DNA from: Chryseolinea lacunae
GTDB lineage: Bacteria > Bacteroidota > Bacteroidia > Cytophagales > Cyclobacteriaceae
Length of the DNA stretch: 64,000 bases
Direction of reading: 5' to 3'
Assembly: GCF_016735595.1 (NCBI RefSeq)
Contig: NZ_JAERRB010000003.1
Span: 1-64,000 of the forward strand
A program made the translations under genes and the position numbers. Position 1 is the stretch's first letter; every line of letters begins with the position of its first letter. A model generated the notes under the pieces. It was not told where the DNA came from. It was given only the letters and a program-made list of their open reading frames with translations, and did not search any database. Shown in pieces: positions 54,498 through 63,900 of the stretch.

Positions 54498-56909
54498 TTA
54501 AAATTTATACACCAGGCTAAGCGTTGCATTGCGCGGCTTTTGTGGATTGATGGTTGAATAGCCGGTGTAGTAATACTTGTTTGTTATGTTGTTCAGGTTG
54601 AAGCCGATGCGATACTTGCTGGCGTTGAAAAACACCGAGGCATTGCCCACCACATACTCGGGCAAATAGAATGTGCCTGTCACCTGGCTGTCGAGAATGG
54701 CGAGCTGGCTCGAATAGTTTCCACCAATACCAAAACCAAGACCTTCGAGGCTGCCGGCCGTGAGCGTGTAGGTAGCCCACAGGTTCACCTGATTTGCCGG
54801 ACCGGAATAGATCGGACGACGTCCGGTTTCCAGCCAGATGTTTGCTTCGTCACCTCTCACCACTTTGCTGTCGTTGTGCGAGAAACCGGCCAGCAGGGCC
54901 AAACCTTTCACGGGGCTGGCGTTCACATCAAACTCAAAACCTTTGCTGCGCACTTGTCCGCCTTGCAGCGAAGGTGTTGTTGCCGTGCCGCCCGTCACCA
55001 CGTTGTCGAGCGTAATGTCGTAGTAGCTGATGGTACCATTGAGGCGCTCGGCCAACAGGCTCATCTTCACACCCGCTTCCCATTGGTTGGCATGTTCGGG
55101 CTTGAAGGTTTGCGTGATGCTCGGACCTTGACCATAGGTGCGCGAAGCCACGTTTTTGAAACCGTTGAGGTAGTTGGCAAACACCGAAAGGCGGTCGGGC
55201 AACACCTGGTAGATCAAACCAAACTTTGGCGACAAAGCCGTTTGTGTCTGGTCGTCTTCTTCTGTCAGGATGTCGCCTTCGTTGTCGAAGTAGTCAACGC
55301 GCAACGATGCCTGTGCCAGCAACTGCGGTGTGATGTTGATAACATCCGAGAAATAGGCGCTGTATTGACCATCGCGCGTATTGTTGGCGCTGGGCGTTGT
55401 GGTCGACAAAAGTTTGTCGATCGATGAGCGGGTCAGGTAAGTAGGCGCCATTTCGTCGCCAGTGTAGGGATAGATGTAGTTCACATCACCTTGCGCATTC
55501 ACGTTGTGCACCCACGACCAGCCCGAACCGTTGTCAACCAGGTTGCGACCATAATAGTCTAACCCCACCACCAGGCGGTTGCGCATGTTGCCGATCTTGA
55601 AATCGCCGATAAAATTTTGCTGAATGTCGGTCACCAGTGTTTGCGCCTGCATGTTGGTGATCCACAGGGCAAATTCGCGTTTCCCGTTTTCGGTGTCGTA
55701 GAGATACGAATAGTAGCCGGTCGATTTTGCCGAACCGCGCGAGATCACGGTCTGTGATGTCCACTGATCGGAAATTTTGTAGGTAGCAATAGCCTGCAGG
55801 TTGTAGCGCGGGTTCTTCATCGACAAGTCGTTGCTGGTGAGCGACAGCTTGCGGTTGTAGTTCAGGTCGTCGAGGTTTTTATATTGCAGCGGTGTGTCGC
55901 GACCCAGGAACAACATGGCCTGGTTTGTTTTTTCTTCCTGCATAAATTCCGTCACAAACGTGAACGACAACTTTTCGCTTGCCTTATAGGTAAGGGTTGG
56001 TGCAATGAAGAACGAATTGCGGAAGCCCGCATCCTGAAAACTATTTTCGGTTTGATAGGCCGTGTTCACACGCAGCAACACGTTGTCGTTGCCAAGCGGC
56101 GTGTTGATGTCGGCCGTGATGCGGTTCAGACCAAAGCTGCCGGCGATGTAGCCAACGGAGCCACCAAAACCATGATAAGGCTTTTTTGTAACGGTGTTGA
56201 TCAAACCACCATACGACACGAGACTGCTGCCAAACAATGTTCCCGAGGGGCCTTTCACCACTTCAATGCGTTCGATGTTCGAAGGATCGAGGCTGCCGTT
56301 TGTGAGACCGGGCAAGCCGTTAACAACCGTAGCTTGTGCTTCGAACCCGCGCAGGGCATAGTAGGACGCACCGTCGCCACCGCGACCAGTCGACTCCCAA
56401 AGTTTCTGAACACCGGGCACGTTGCGCAGCGCATCGTCAAAATTGGTAACAGCCTGTTGAATCAGGATGTTGTTTGGCACTGAATTGTAGACCTGTGAAT
56501 TCTCCAGATTTTTGAGTGGCATCTTCGACACATAGGGGCTCTCTGCCGAAAGTCTTCCTTCCGACACCACCACTTCCTGCAGTTCCGACGCGTCTTCGCT
56601 CAGCACAAAATCAGCAACGGTTGTTTCGCCCGCGCGAACTTCAACAGTTTGTTTTTGTGTTTCGAGGCCGATAAACGAAGCCACCAGCGTGTAGCTTCCG
56701 GGAGCAACGCGGTTGATGGTATACTTGCCATCGGCCCCGGCCGTAGAGCCCTTTGCGCCATTGCCTTCAATGCGAACGCTCACAAACTCTGCGGCTGTTC
56801 CGTCCGATGTCTTCACTGTGCCACGCACCGCCCCTGTTGTGGCCGTCTGCTGCGCACTTGCCGTGAGGGCAACGCAGAGCAAAAGGCACCACATGTATAG
56901 ATATTTCAT
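54498..56909 (-). CDS. TonB-dependent siderophore receptor
   Basis: An 803-aa outer-membrane receptor. Signal peptide (KYLYMWCLLLCVALTASAQ), then a carboxypeptidase-regulatory-like domain (~28-105, VRGTVKTSDGTAAEFVSVRI; APGSYTLVASFIGLETQKQT), then the plug (~120-240, NFDDALRNVPGVQKLWESTG; IERIEVVKGPSGTLFGSSLV), then the barrel ending in LSLVYKF with the terminal Phe usual for outer-membrane insertion. The plug pattern (RGFEAQATVVNGLPG) is that of siderophore receptors such as those for ferrichrome or hydroxamates. First gene of a four-gene iron operon with its own promoter at 56939-56970. Confidence 0.93.
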   Translation of the reverse strand: MKYLYMWCLLLCVALTASAQQTATTGAVRGTVKTSDGTAAEFVSVRIEGNGAKGSTAGADGKYTINRVAPGSYTLVASFIGLETQKQTVEVRAGETTVADFVLSEDASELQEVVVSEGRLSAESPYVSKMPLKNLENSQVYNSVPNNILIQQAVTNFDDALRNVPGVQKLWESTGRGGDGASYYALRGFEAQATVVNGLPGLTNGSLDPSNIERIEVVKGPSGTLFGSSLVSYGGLINTVTKKPYHGFGGSVGYIAGSFGLNRITADINTPLGNDNVLLRVNTAYQTENSFQDAGFRNSFFIAPTLTYKASEKLSFTFVTEFMQEEKTNQAMLFLGRDTPLQYKNLDDLNYNRKLSLTSNDLSMKNPRYNLQAIATYKISDQWTSQTVISRGSAKSTGYYSYLYDTENGKREFALWITNMQAQTLVTDIQQNFIGDFKIGNMRNRLVVGLDYYGRNLVDNGSGWSWVHNVNAQGDVNYIYPYTGDEMAPTYLTRSSIDKLLSTTTPSANNTRDGQYSAYFSDVINITPQLLAQASLRVDYFDNEGDILTEEDDQTQTALSPKFGLIYQVLPDRLSVFANYLNGFKNVASRTYGQGPSITQTFKPEHANQWEAGVKMSLLAERLNGTISYYDITLDNVVTGGTATTPSLQGGQVRSKGFEFDVNASPVKGLALLAGFSHNDSKVVRGDEANIWLETGRRPIYSGPANQVNLWATYTLTAGSLEGLGFGIGGNYSSQLAILDSQVTGTFYLPEYVVGNASVFFNASKYRIGFNLNNITNKYYYTGYSTINPQKPRNATLSLVYKF

Positions 56910-56938
56910 AATAGTAGTTGGATTTTTGAATTGAACCG

Positions 56939-56970
56939 CAAAAGTACCAGCAACCCCTGGCTACGTCAAT
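56939..56970 (-). promoter_or_regulatory. Bacteroidota-type promoter of the siderophore operon
   Basis: On the minus strand ATTG, 20 bp, then TACTTTTG, matching TTTG-N19/20-TANNTTTG with one upstream-box mismatch. The receptor's ATG follows 29 bp after the downstream box. No Fur-type box was recognised by eye. Confidence 0.6.
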
Positions 56971-57057
56971 CACCTCACAGAGCGTTTCGGCCTACCCTGT
57001 AGAGGGTAGGTGGTATCATGATTTTAGGGGAGGAGATCGGGAGGGCTGGGCCGTTTA

Positions 57058-57642
57058 TTAGGCTCCTTTCTGTTCAGCCACCACAAATTTTGTACAGTCG
57101 TTCTTGAATTCGTCATTATGATCAATCAATATGGCTGCCCCTGACCGGCCAATTTGTTTCCTTACCAGATTGAAAGCCTCTTGGCCGCCCATAGGATCAC
57201 TTCCCATTAAATCGAAAACAATTTTGTCTGTCCAGGAGAAGACAGACAGTAAGGACAGCATCTTTCGTGTTCCACCGGGCAATGTTGAAATGCACGTGTC
57301 CGGCCTTAGCCGTTCCGCTTCATAGATTTGTTGTGCAAGGTCACTGGTTGGGTTTGCCGATTTTTTTATATAACGCCCCACCGTGAGTGGATAAAAGAAT
57401 CTTGTCCAACCTTCTTCGATGATGTGATTTGCAAATTTCAATTTCGCCTGAACGGCCACGGCGTCGTGCTCTTCCGTTCCTGTGAAAAAATCCACCAGCC
57501 GAAAAAGTTGTCGGGAAAAATGAAACCCGCTAGGTAGTTGAATCACCACGATAGTGCCTCTTTCCAAGGTAAACGGCGGGATGTAAAGATTGTCTATTTG
57601 TATCCCATTCGAAACAAGAACGCTCTCTGAATTAATATCCAT
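57058..57642 (-). CDS. Degenerate ABC-type ATPase-like protein
   Basis: A 194-aa protein; ATG 57642 just follows the stop of the M28 peptidase. It keeps the downstream half of an ABC ATPase: a signature-like LPGGTRKMLSLL (~119-130), a Walker-B-like KIVFDLMGSDPMGG and a switch His in AILIDHND. The P-loop region (VVIQLPSGFHFSRQLF) lacks the Gly-Lys-Ser/Thr needed for normal ATP binding, and the Walker-B end has Asp where Glu is usual. A non-hydrolysing, regulatory ABC-like protein is likely. It is probably co-transcribed with the peptidase (5-bp gap). Confidence 0.6.
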   Translation of the reverse strand: MDINSESVLVSNGIQIDNLYIPPFTLERGTIVVIQLPSGFHFSRQLFRLVDFFTGTEEHDAVAVQAKLKFANHIIEEGWTRFFYPLTVGRYIKKSANPTSDLAQQIYEAERLRPDTCISTLPGGTRKMLSLLSVFSWTDKIVFDLMGSDPMGGQEAFNLVRKQIGRSGAAILIDHNDEFKNDCTKFVVAEQKGA

Positions 57643-57647
57643 CAGAC

Positions 57648-58457
57648 TTACACGTAGAGCGCTTGGGCACAACCCACCAACGTTTTCCAAACGGTCGTGG
57701 CGGACATCTCGATAGCTTTTTCGCTGAGGCGGTCGTAGGTGTCGGTTGGTTTGTGATAATGTTCAAAGATGGGTGCGCCCGAAAGAATTTCCGTCAACGT
57801 GTCGCCGCTAACATCAAACGCCAGGGCTTTATAGTAGTGTTCGGCCACTTTTTTGTCCTGTTCCGAAATGCAGGTGATCGTGAAAACATCTTCCAGTCCG
57901 GCTTTTCGAAAGGGAACGTGATCGGCCATGTTGGTCACAATCTGGTCGAAGCGGGCTGTGGCAATGTCGTCGCGCTGCGCCACGGCTTCAAAAGTCTCGA
58001 GTAACTTGCCGACTCGTGTGTTGGTCACAGGCCACAGCGCAAACTGATCGCCCTTGCCCACCAACTCCATGTTCAGCACGCCAAGCAGATCGGCCACACC
58101 GTGGGTCTTCACGTAGGCGCCCGACCCTTTCAGCCCGGTTTCTTCCTCATCAAAGAAAAACACACGCAACGGCCACTCCGCCTCCGGGCGACGGATGTGC
58201 CGTTCAATGATGGCCAGGCATACAGCAATAGCGGAACCGTTGTCATTGGCCCCTGCCGTGTCAACCACCCTGTCGAAATGAGACGCGATGGCCAATCGTT
58301 TTGTTCCCTTCCCCAGGTCAACAATGAGGTTGGTTCCCGTCGCATACGTCTCTTTGCGATAGGGCACATCCAACGATTCGAGGCGATCGATAATGATGTC
58401 GAGCCTTTCGTAGTTCATTTTGTTGTCGAGCGATTTGATCAGGTCGAGGTGCGTCAT
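57648..58457 (-). CDS. M28-family zinc aminopeptidase-like protein
   Basis: A 269-aa protein with the M28 ligands: His60-x-Asp62 (ASHFDRV), Asp72 (AGANDNGSA), the Glu pair 104/105 (FFFDEEETGLKGSGAY) and a C-terminal His in FEHYHKPTDTYDRL. Without a signal peptide it should be cytosolic, unlike many M28 enzymes, which are exported. It would cut N-terminal residues or act on small amide or dipeptide substrates. It is the first gene of a likely pair with the ABC-like gene. Confidence 0.85.
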   Translation of the reverse strand: MTHLDLIKSLDNKMNYERLDIIIDRLESLDVPYRKETYATGTNLIVDLGKGTKRLAIASHFDRVVDTAGANDNGSAIAVCLAIIERHIRRPEAEWPLRVFFFDEEETGLKGSGAYVKTHGVADLLGVLNMELVGKGDQFALWPVTNTRVGKLLETFEAVAQRDDIATARFDQIVTNMADHVPFRKAGLEDVFTITCISEQDKKVAEHYYKALAFDVSGDTLTEILSGAPIFEHYHKPTDTYDRLSEKAIEMSATTVWKTLVGCAQALYV

Positions 58458-58690
58458 GGAATTTCTGGATTTGATGTCTACAGTCTTACCGGAATGACTT
58501 GGGATGGCTTCATTTTTTTATGACCATCACAATGTGGCGAGAATACGGAACTAATCCATGTGTGATCGATTGAAAATTCTCACATTTTTTCAACAGTTCC
58601 ATTCACCTAAAAAACGTCACAACCACGCAACGCCTGTTAAGACAAAGCAATTTTGTCTATTATATACATGCTGAAAAGAGAACTTAAGTA

Positions 58691-58717
58691 AAAAAGCCGG
58701 AGAATGTCCGGCTTTCT
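58691..58717 (-). terminator. Rho-independent terminator
   Basis: AAGCCGG-AGAATGT-CCGGCTT stem; on the minus strand it is followed by a run of T (GGCTTTTTTAC). It lies 14 bp past the stop of the 74-aa gene at 58731-58955. Confidence 0.8.
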
Positions 58718-58730
58718 TGTTCGCACGCAT

Positions 58731-58955
58731 TTACAGGGCTTTCCATTTTGATTTCCTGAAGCGTTTCCAATTTTTCTGACAATTGTCAATCTTGGCGTTG
58801 GAAGTTTCGCATCCGTGGGGGAAACAATATGAGCATCCCCGTTCGTCACCATATGCGATTCGGGCAACCCGAACATTCGAAATCTTGATCGGCAGATCAA
58901 CAAGTCCGAATTCATTTACACCAAATGCATCGCGCATCTGTTTTTGTTTTTTCAT
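58731..58955 (-). CDS. Small cysteine-containing hypothetical protein
   Basis: A 74-aa protein with a middle cysteine cluster (GDERGCSYCFPHGCETSNAK, then NCQKNW) that could bind a metal, and a basic end (RFRKSKWKAL). The terminator that follows it supports a real transcript. I vaguely recall similar 'GCSYCFPHGCET' proteins in Bacteroidota but know no function. Confidence 0.6.
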   Translation of the reverse strand: MKKQKQMRDAFGVNEFGLVDLPIKISNVRVARIAYGDERGCSYCFPHGCETSNAKIDNCQKNWKRFRKSKWKAL

Positions 58956-59077
58956 AAAGAGCTTGATTAGGATTAACCTAATGCAATGCTCCTTTGAGGG
59001 TGGGTTTGAGGTTTTTCATCGTTGTTTATAAAAGTATCAATTGATTTTAGCGTCTGCAAATTTCATCATCCAACCTC

Positions 59078-60274
59078 CTAATCCTCCAGCGTAGTCTGAA
59101 TAACCAACGTCTGCACTCCAAAAATTCCTTCCACGCGATCATCAACCGGCCAGTAAGAAATTATTCTTGTATCAAAACTGAAGGTGGGCTCGAACACCGC
59201 CGTGGTCGAAAACAACCCTGCAATAGGTGAGCGTTTCACCCTAACATTTATTTCTCCCTTCTCTCCCGGAAGAACACCCACAGTGCCGCCGTTGGGGTTG
59301 TGTATGGACGTGGTCACAATGTTTGCATCGCCAGGGTAGTTGGGAATGGGATAAATTTTGTCTTTGTATTGCACCGGCGACATGCCCGTGATGGGATGAT
59401 TGCCCCGGTTTGTCCACGTGGCAATGGCGAAGAAATTCTCTACGGCTATGCCATCGCCCGTTTTCACGTTGGCCGTGGTGATGGGCGAATCAAAACGGAT
59501 AGGGTCCTTAATGTCTACAATCACATTGTAGTTCTTCGACTTTGTGCCCAGCGAGTTTTCGGCTTGCAGATAGAAGTGTTTGGGATAGCTAAAGTCGATG
59601 CTGGTGCCATTTGCAGGATACAAATCGAAACCGCTTCCGGTGGTGTAGAAAAGTTTTGCGGCATCATAGGTCACCGTCGGCGTCAGTTTGCTGAAGTCTG
59701 TTCCTTCGGGCACAATCACATAGATGGCGTTTTCAGAATAATTGTCATACTCCATTATTTTCACCGCGTCTATGGTGGCATCAAGGCCGGGGTTCTTACT
59801 TTTTTCGAATGCAAAGCCCGTCACTTTTGCGTTCACAAAAAACGGAGCGCCGCCATAAACAACATTCACATCATAGTGAACGACCTTTGTGGGTGAATTC
59901 GTAGCCGAAATAGTGTAGCGCACAGCGCCCTTCGAAAAATCCTTTTGCTCGCCCACAAAGGGAGAGACATTATATTTATTGTTGTCGAGATCTGCCTTCT
60001 TCAGGCTTAACATCAGGCTGGTTTGCGAACGGGGAATGGTGATTTCAATCTTTCCGGCTTTTGTTTCCACACCGTTCACCACCTCAGGATGCACGATGCT
60101 GATGTCGAGGTAAACCACCTCATTTAATGGAAAATCCTTGAGTCTTGCTTCTTCCCAAAAAACATCTGGCGCATTTTCCACGGGATCGTCAGAACTGCAA
60201 CGGCTGGCCAACACGACAATGCTGGCAAACACACCATACAAAAGAGCAACTTTGAGAGAGGATAATACATTCAT
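59078..60274 (-). CDS. DUF5018-like lipoprotein
   Basis: A 398-aa protein; ATG 60274 gives a signal peptide ending in ASRCSSDD, a lipoprotein site (Cys ~26). The mature part is made of Ig-like units with the 'FEKSKNPGLDATIDAVKI'-type phrases seen in Bacteroidota surface lipoproteins such as DUF5018 (PEGTDFSKLTPTVTYDAAKL; SYPKHFYLQAENSLGTKSKN). Likely a surface-exposed lipoprotein of unknown role. Upstream lies the decayed permease. Confidence 0.72.
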   Translation of the reverse strand: MNVLSSLKVALLYGVFASIVVLASRCSSDDPVENAPDVFWEEARLKDFPLNEVVYLDISIVHPEVVNGVETKAGKIEITIPRSQTSLMLSLKKADLDNNKYNVSPFVGEQKDFSKGAVRYTISATNSPTKVVHYDVNVVYGGAPFFVNAKVTGFAFEKSKNPGLDATIDAVKIMEYDNYSENAIYVIVPEGTDFSKLTPTVTYDAAKLFYTTGSGFDLYPANGTSIDFSYPKHFYLQAENSLGTKSKNYNVIVDIKDPIRFDSPITTANVKTGDGIAVENFFAIATWTNRGNHPITGMSPVQYKDKIYPIPNYPGDANIVTTSIHNPNGGTVGVLPGEKGEINVRVKRSPIAGLFSTTAVFEPTFSFDTRIISYWPVDDRVEGIFGVQTLVIQTTLED

Positions 60275-60387
60275 GGTATGCTTTATTGAAGATTGTTTCG
60301 TTACGGCTTTAAACTTAACCACTTTTATTTAAGCAGCATTACGTAAAACCGAGATCGTTGTTGTAAGAATTCAGGGATAAGTTTTTT

Positions 60388-60700
60388 TTACTCGCATCGT
60401 AGTGTATCCACCGGGTTGGATTTGAATGCCCGCAGCGTCTGCGAAAGGATAGTTCCCACGCCCAACACTACTAACATAATCATCGCATTCACCACACTGT
60501 CAAACACCCCGACCTCGATCTGATACTAATTGCTTTGCAAAAATGCTCTGTCAAAAAACAAAATATGTAACGGAATGGCCATGACAGCGCCAACAAACAT
60601 CAAACCCAAATATGCCTTCGAGCAACACGAGCTGAATTGTGGAAGCCATCGCCTTGCACACGCCGAGTTCCTTTGCGCGGGGTTTCGGCTTAAACTGGGT
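60388..60700 (-). pseudogene. Decayed MacB/FtsX-type permease, C-terminal piece
   Basis: Bases 60512-60388 (minus) read VVNAMIMLVVLGVGTILSQT, then LRAFKSNPVDTLRCE and stop, the final helix and tail of a two-lobed FtsX permease. Out of frame upstream (to ~60700) comes RAKELGVCKAMASTIQLVLL, the pre-helix motif of the same family (usually KEIGVRKVLGA...). Several shifts and a shortened distance show that it is broken. The rest of the gene is missing. Confidence 0.75.
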
Positions 60701-60963
60701 TGTGGCCTGATATGTCCTTATTTTGAGAAGAAGTACAAAACCACCCCAGAACAACGCTGGACTAGGTTGGGCCGGGCCGCGCCATACCCGAATTGACGCC
60801 TTAGCGGGTTTGCCGATACCACAAAAATCGCTACCTTAAACCTTTAATTATTTTTTAACATACACCCTAGTTTCGTCCAACGTGAAGACGATTTTTTTGC
60901 TGGGGAATTTGAGTACCAGATACGTGAGAAATGGGTGTTGCCTTTCGCGCAGATACCAGATAC

Positions 60964-63900
60964 ATGCATATGCCAACGCTTGACTTTGTGGTAAGGCAAA
61001 AAGCCTTTGTCCTGGGGATGTTCCTGATGCTGCTAAGCGCGGGCTATGCCTATGGCCAGAGTTGCAGCTGTCCGCCCATCGCCACGTGTGGCTGCAACGT
61101 GGGACTCACAAAACTGAAAGTTCAATTCAACGGCCTGCTCGGACTAACGGTGGATGTGCGCGACGCCGGCGGCAACCTATTCACCGGTCTTGTGTTGCTT
61201 CCCGGCAGCACGTTTGAAGTGGAAAGCTCGGCAGGAACCGGTCAGCCCTTTGTTGGCGACCTGGTGACCATCCGAACCACCTTGCTGGTGGTGGCACAAA
61301 TCAACACGTCGTGCACCACGCCCGTCACCATCGGCACAACGTTTGGAAGCTTCACGGTGATTGACGGCGAAAGCGTAGGAGCAAAACCCATTTGCTGCGA
61401 CGTAATGGAAACCACACCGCCCGTCATTTCGGGTTGCCCGGCAAACATCAATGTTCCGGCAAATGCAACGAGCTGTGGCGCGATCGTGAATTGGACAGCA
61501 CCGACCGTGAACGACAATTGCGCCATCGCCAGCTTCAGCAGCAATCACAATCCCGGCGCATTCTTCCCGGTTGGCATCACACCCGTGACCTATACGGCAA
61601 CCGACAACTATGGAAATGTTGCGACCTGCTCTTTCACGGTAACCGTAACCGACAATGCTATCCCCGTCTTCACGGGCTGCCCGGCCAACATGATTGTGCC
61701 CGTCGACGCTGCCACCTGCACCGCCGTGGCAACCTGGGTGGAGCCGACCGTTTCCGACAATTGCAACGCCACACCCTTCGTCGCACGATCGAACAGCCCC
61801 GGCGAAACGTTTGCGCTTGGTGTGCACACCATCACCTATGCTGCCGACGACACCAACGGAAATATTGGAATATGCTCGTTCACCGTAACGGTGGTTGATA
61901 ACACAAAGCCTGTGTTTGCCGGATGTCCATCAGACATCATCGTGCCCGTAACTCCGACCACCTGCAACGCCGTGGTGAACTGGGTTGAGCCGACCGCATC
62001 CGACCACTGCGACGCAACACCCACCCTTTCAAAATCAAATAGCCCCGGCGAAACCTTCACGGCCGGTGTGCACACCATCAACTATTTTGCAGTCGACGAC
62101 AGTGGCAACCAGCAAACCTGCTCGTTCACCATCACGGTGGTCGACGACACCAAACCTGTTTTTGCAGGGTGCCCTTCAAACATGATCGTGCCCGTGAACC
62201 CGGCCACCTGTGATGTGGTGGTGAATTGGGTTGAGCCAACTGCGTCAGACAACTGCGATACCACACCCACCCTTTCAAAATCAAATAGCCCCGGCGAAGC
62301 CTTTGCCCTTGGCGTGCACACTGTCAACTATTTTGCCGACGACGACAGTGGCAACCGCGAAACCTGCTCATTCACCATCACCGTGATAGACAACACCGCG
62401 CCTGTGTTCGCGGCGTGTCCCGGCAACATGATCGTGTCTGTCAATCCGCTCACGTGCGATGCCGTGGTGAACTGGATCGAGCCCACCGCCTCCGACAACT
62501 GCGACACAACGCCCACCGTGCTGAAGTCCAACAGTCCGGGCCAAACCTTTACGCTCGGCGTCCACACCGTCAACTACTTTGCTGACGATGACAGTGGCAA
62601 CCGCGGAACCTGTTCGTTCACCATTACGGTGATCGATGACACCCAGCCCACGTTCACGGGCTGCCCCGCCAACATCGTCGTATCTGCCGATCCCGTAACG
62701 TGCAACGCCGTGGTGAACTGGATATCCCCGACAGCAACCGACAACTGCGATGCAACACCAACGCTTAGCAGCACGCACAACCCTGGCGCAACATTCGCAC
62801 CGGGAGTCTATACCGTGAGCTATTTTGCCGACGACGACAGCGGAAACCGGGGAACTTGTTCGTTCACGGTGACGGTGACAGACGACACCGATCCCGTGTT
62901 TGCAAATTGTCCAACCAACCTCGTTGTGCCGGTCAACGCCGCCACCTGCGATGCCGTGGTGAATTGGGTCGAGCCCACCGCCACCGACAACTGCGACGCC
63001 ACACCCACCATCACGCGATCGAACAGTCCGGGAGAAACATTCGGTCTTGGCAGCCACACCATCACCTACTTTGCCGACGACGACAGTGGCAACCGTGCCA
63101 CATGCTCATTCACCATAACCATAATCGACACCACCAAGCCCGTGTTCAACAGTTGCCCTGCCAACATCATTGCATCAGTGAATCCGACAACGTGCAATGC
63201 TGTGGTGAACTGGACACTGCCAACAGCCGCCGACAAGTGCGACACATCGCCAACCGTCACCAGCATGAACAGTCCGGGCGAAACCTTCGCGCTGGGCATG
63301 CACACCATCACCTATGTGGCCACCGACGCCAGCGGCAACCAGGAAAGCTGTTCGTTCACCATCACCGTGATAGACGACACCAACCCCGTGTTCGCGGGTT
63401 GCCCAGCCAACATCATTGTGCCCGTGGATGCTGCCACATGCACGGCCGTGGCAACATGGATCGAACCCACAGCAACAGACAACTGCGACACCACGCCTAC
63501 ACTCACACGTTCCAACAACCCCGGCGCAACGTTCGCACTGGGCGCACACACCATCACCTATACCGCCGAAGATGACAGCGGAAACAAAAGCACGTGCTCA
63601 TTCACCGTAACCGTGATTGACAACACCAGTCCCGTGCTGGCAAACTGCCCTTCCGATTTCACGGTGTCGGTGAACCCGGCCACCTGCAACGCCATTGTGA
63701 ACTGGACCGCACCAACAGCAACCGACAACTGCGACACCACCCCCACCATCACCAGCTCCAACAACCCAGGCGCCACGCTGGCATTGGGCTCGCACACTAT
63801 AACGTATTCTGTTGAAGACGACAGCGGAAACAAAAACACATGCTCATTCATCGTGACCGTGATCGACGACACAGCGCCCACGCTCACCGGCTGTCCTGCA

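Noticed and set aside
56992-57009. CTACCCT-GTAG-AGGGTAG hairpin as terminator
   Set aside because: No T-run follows on either strand; role unclear.
61608-63557. Series of 81-codon minus-strand frames at exact 246-bp steps
   Set aside because: They are antisense shadows of the HYR repeats; their regular step comes from the repeats themselves.
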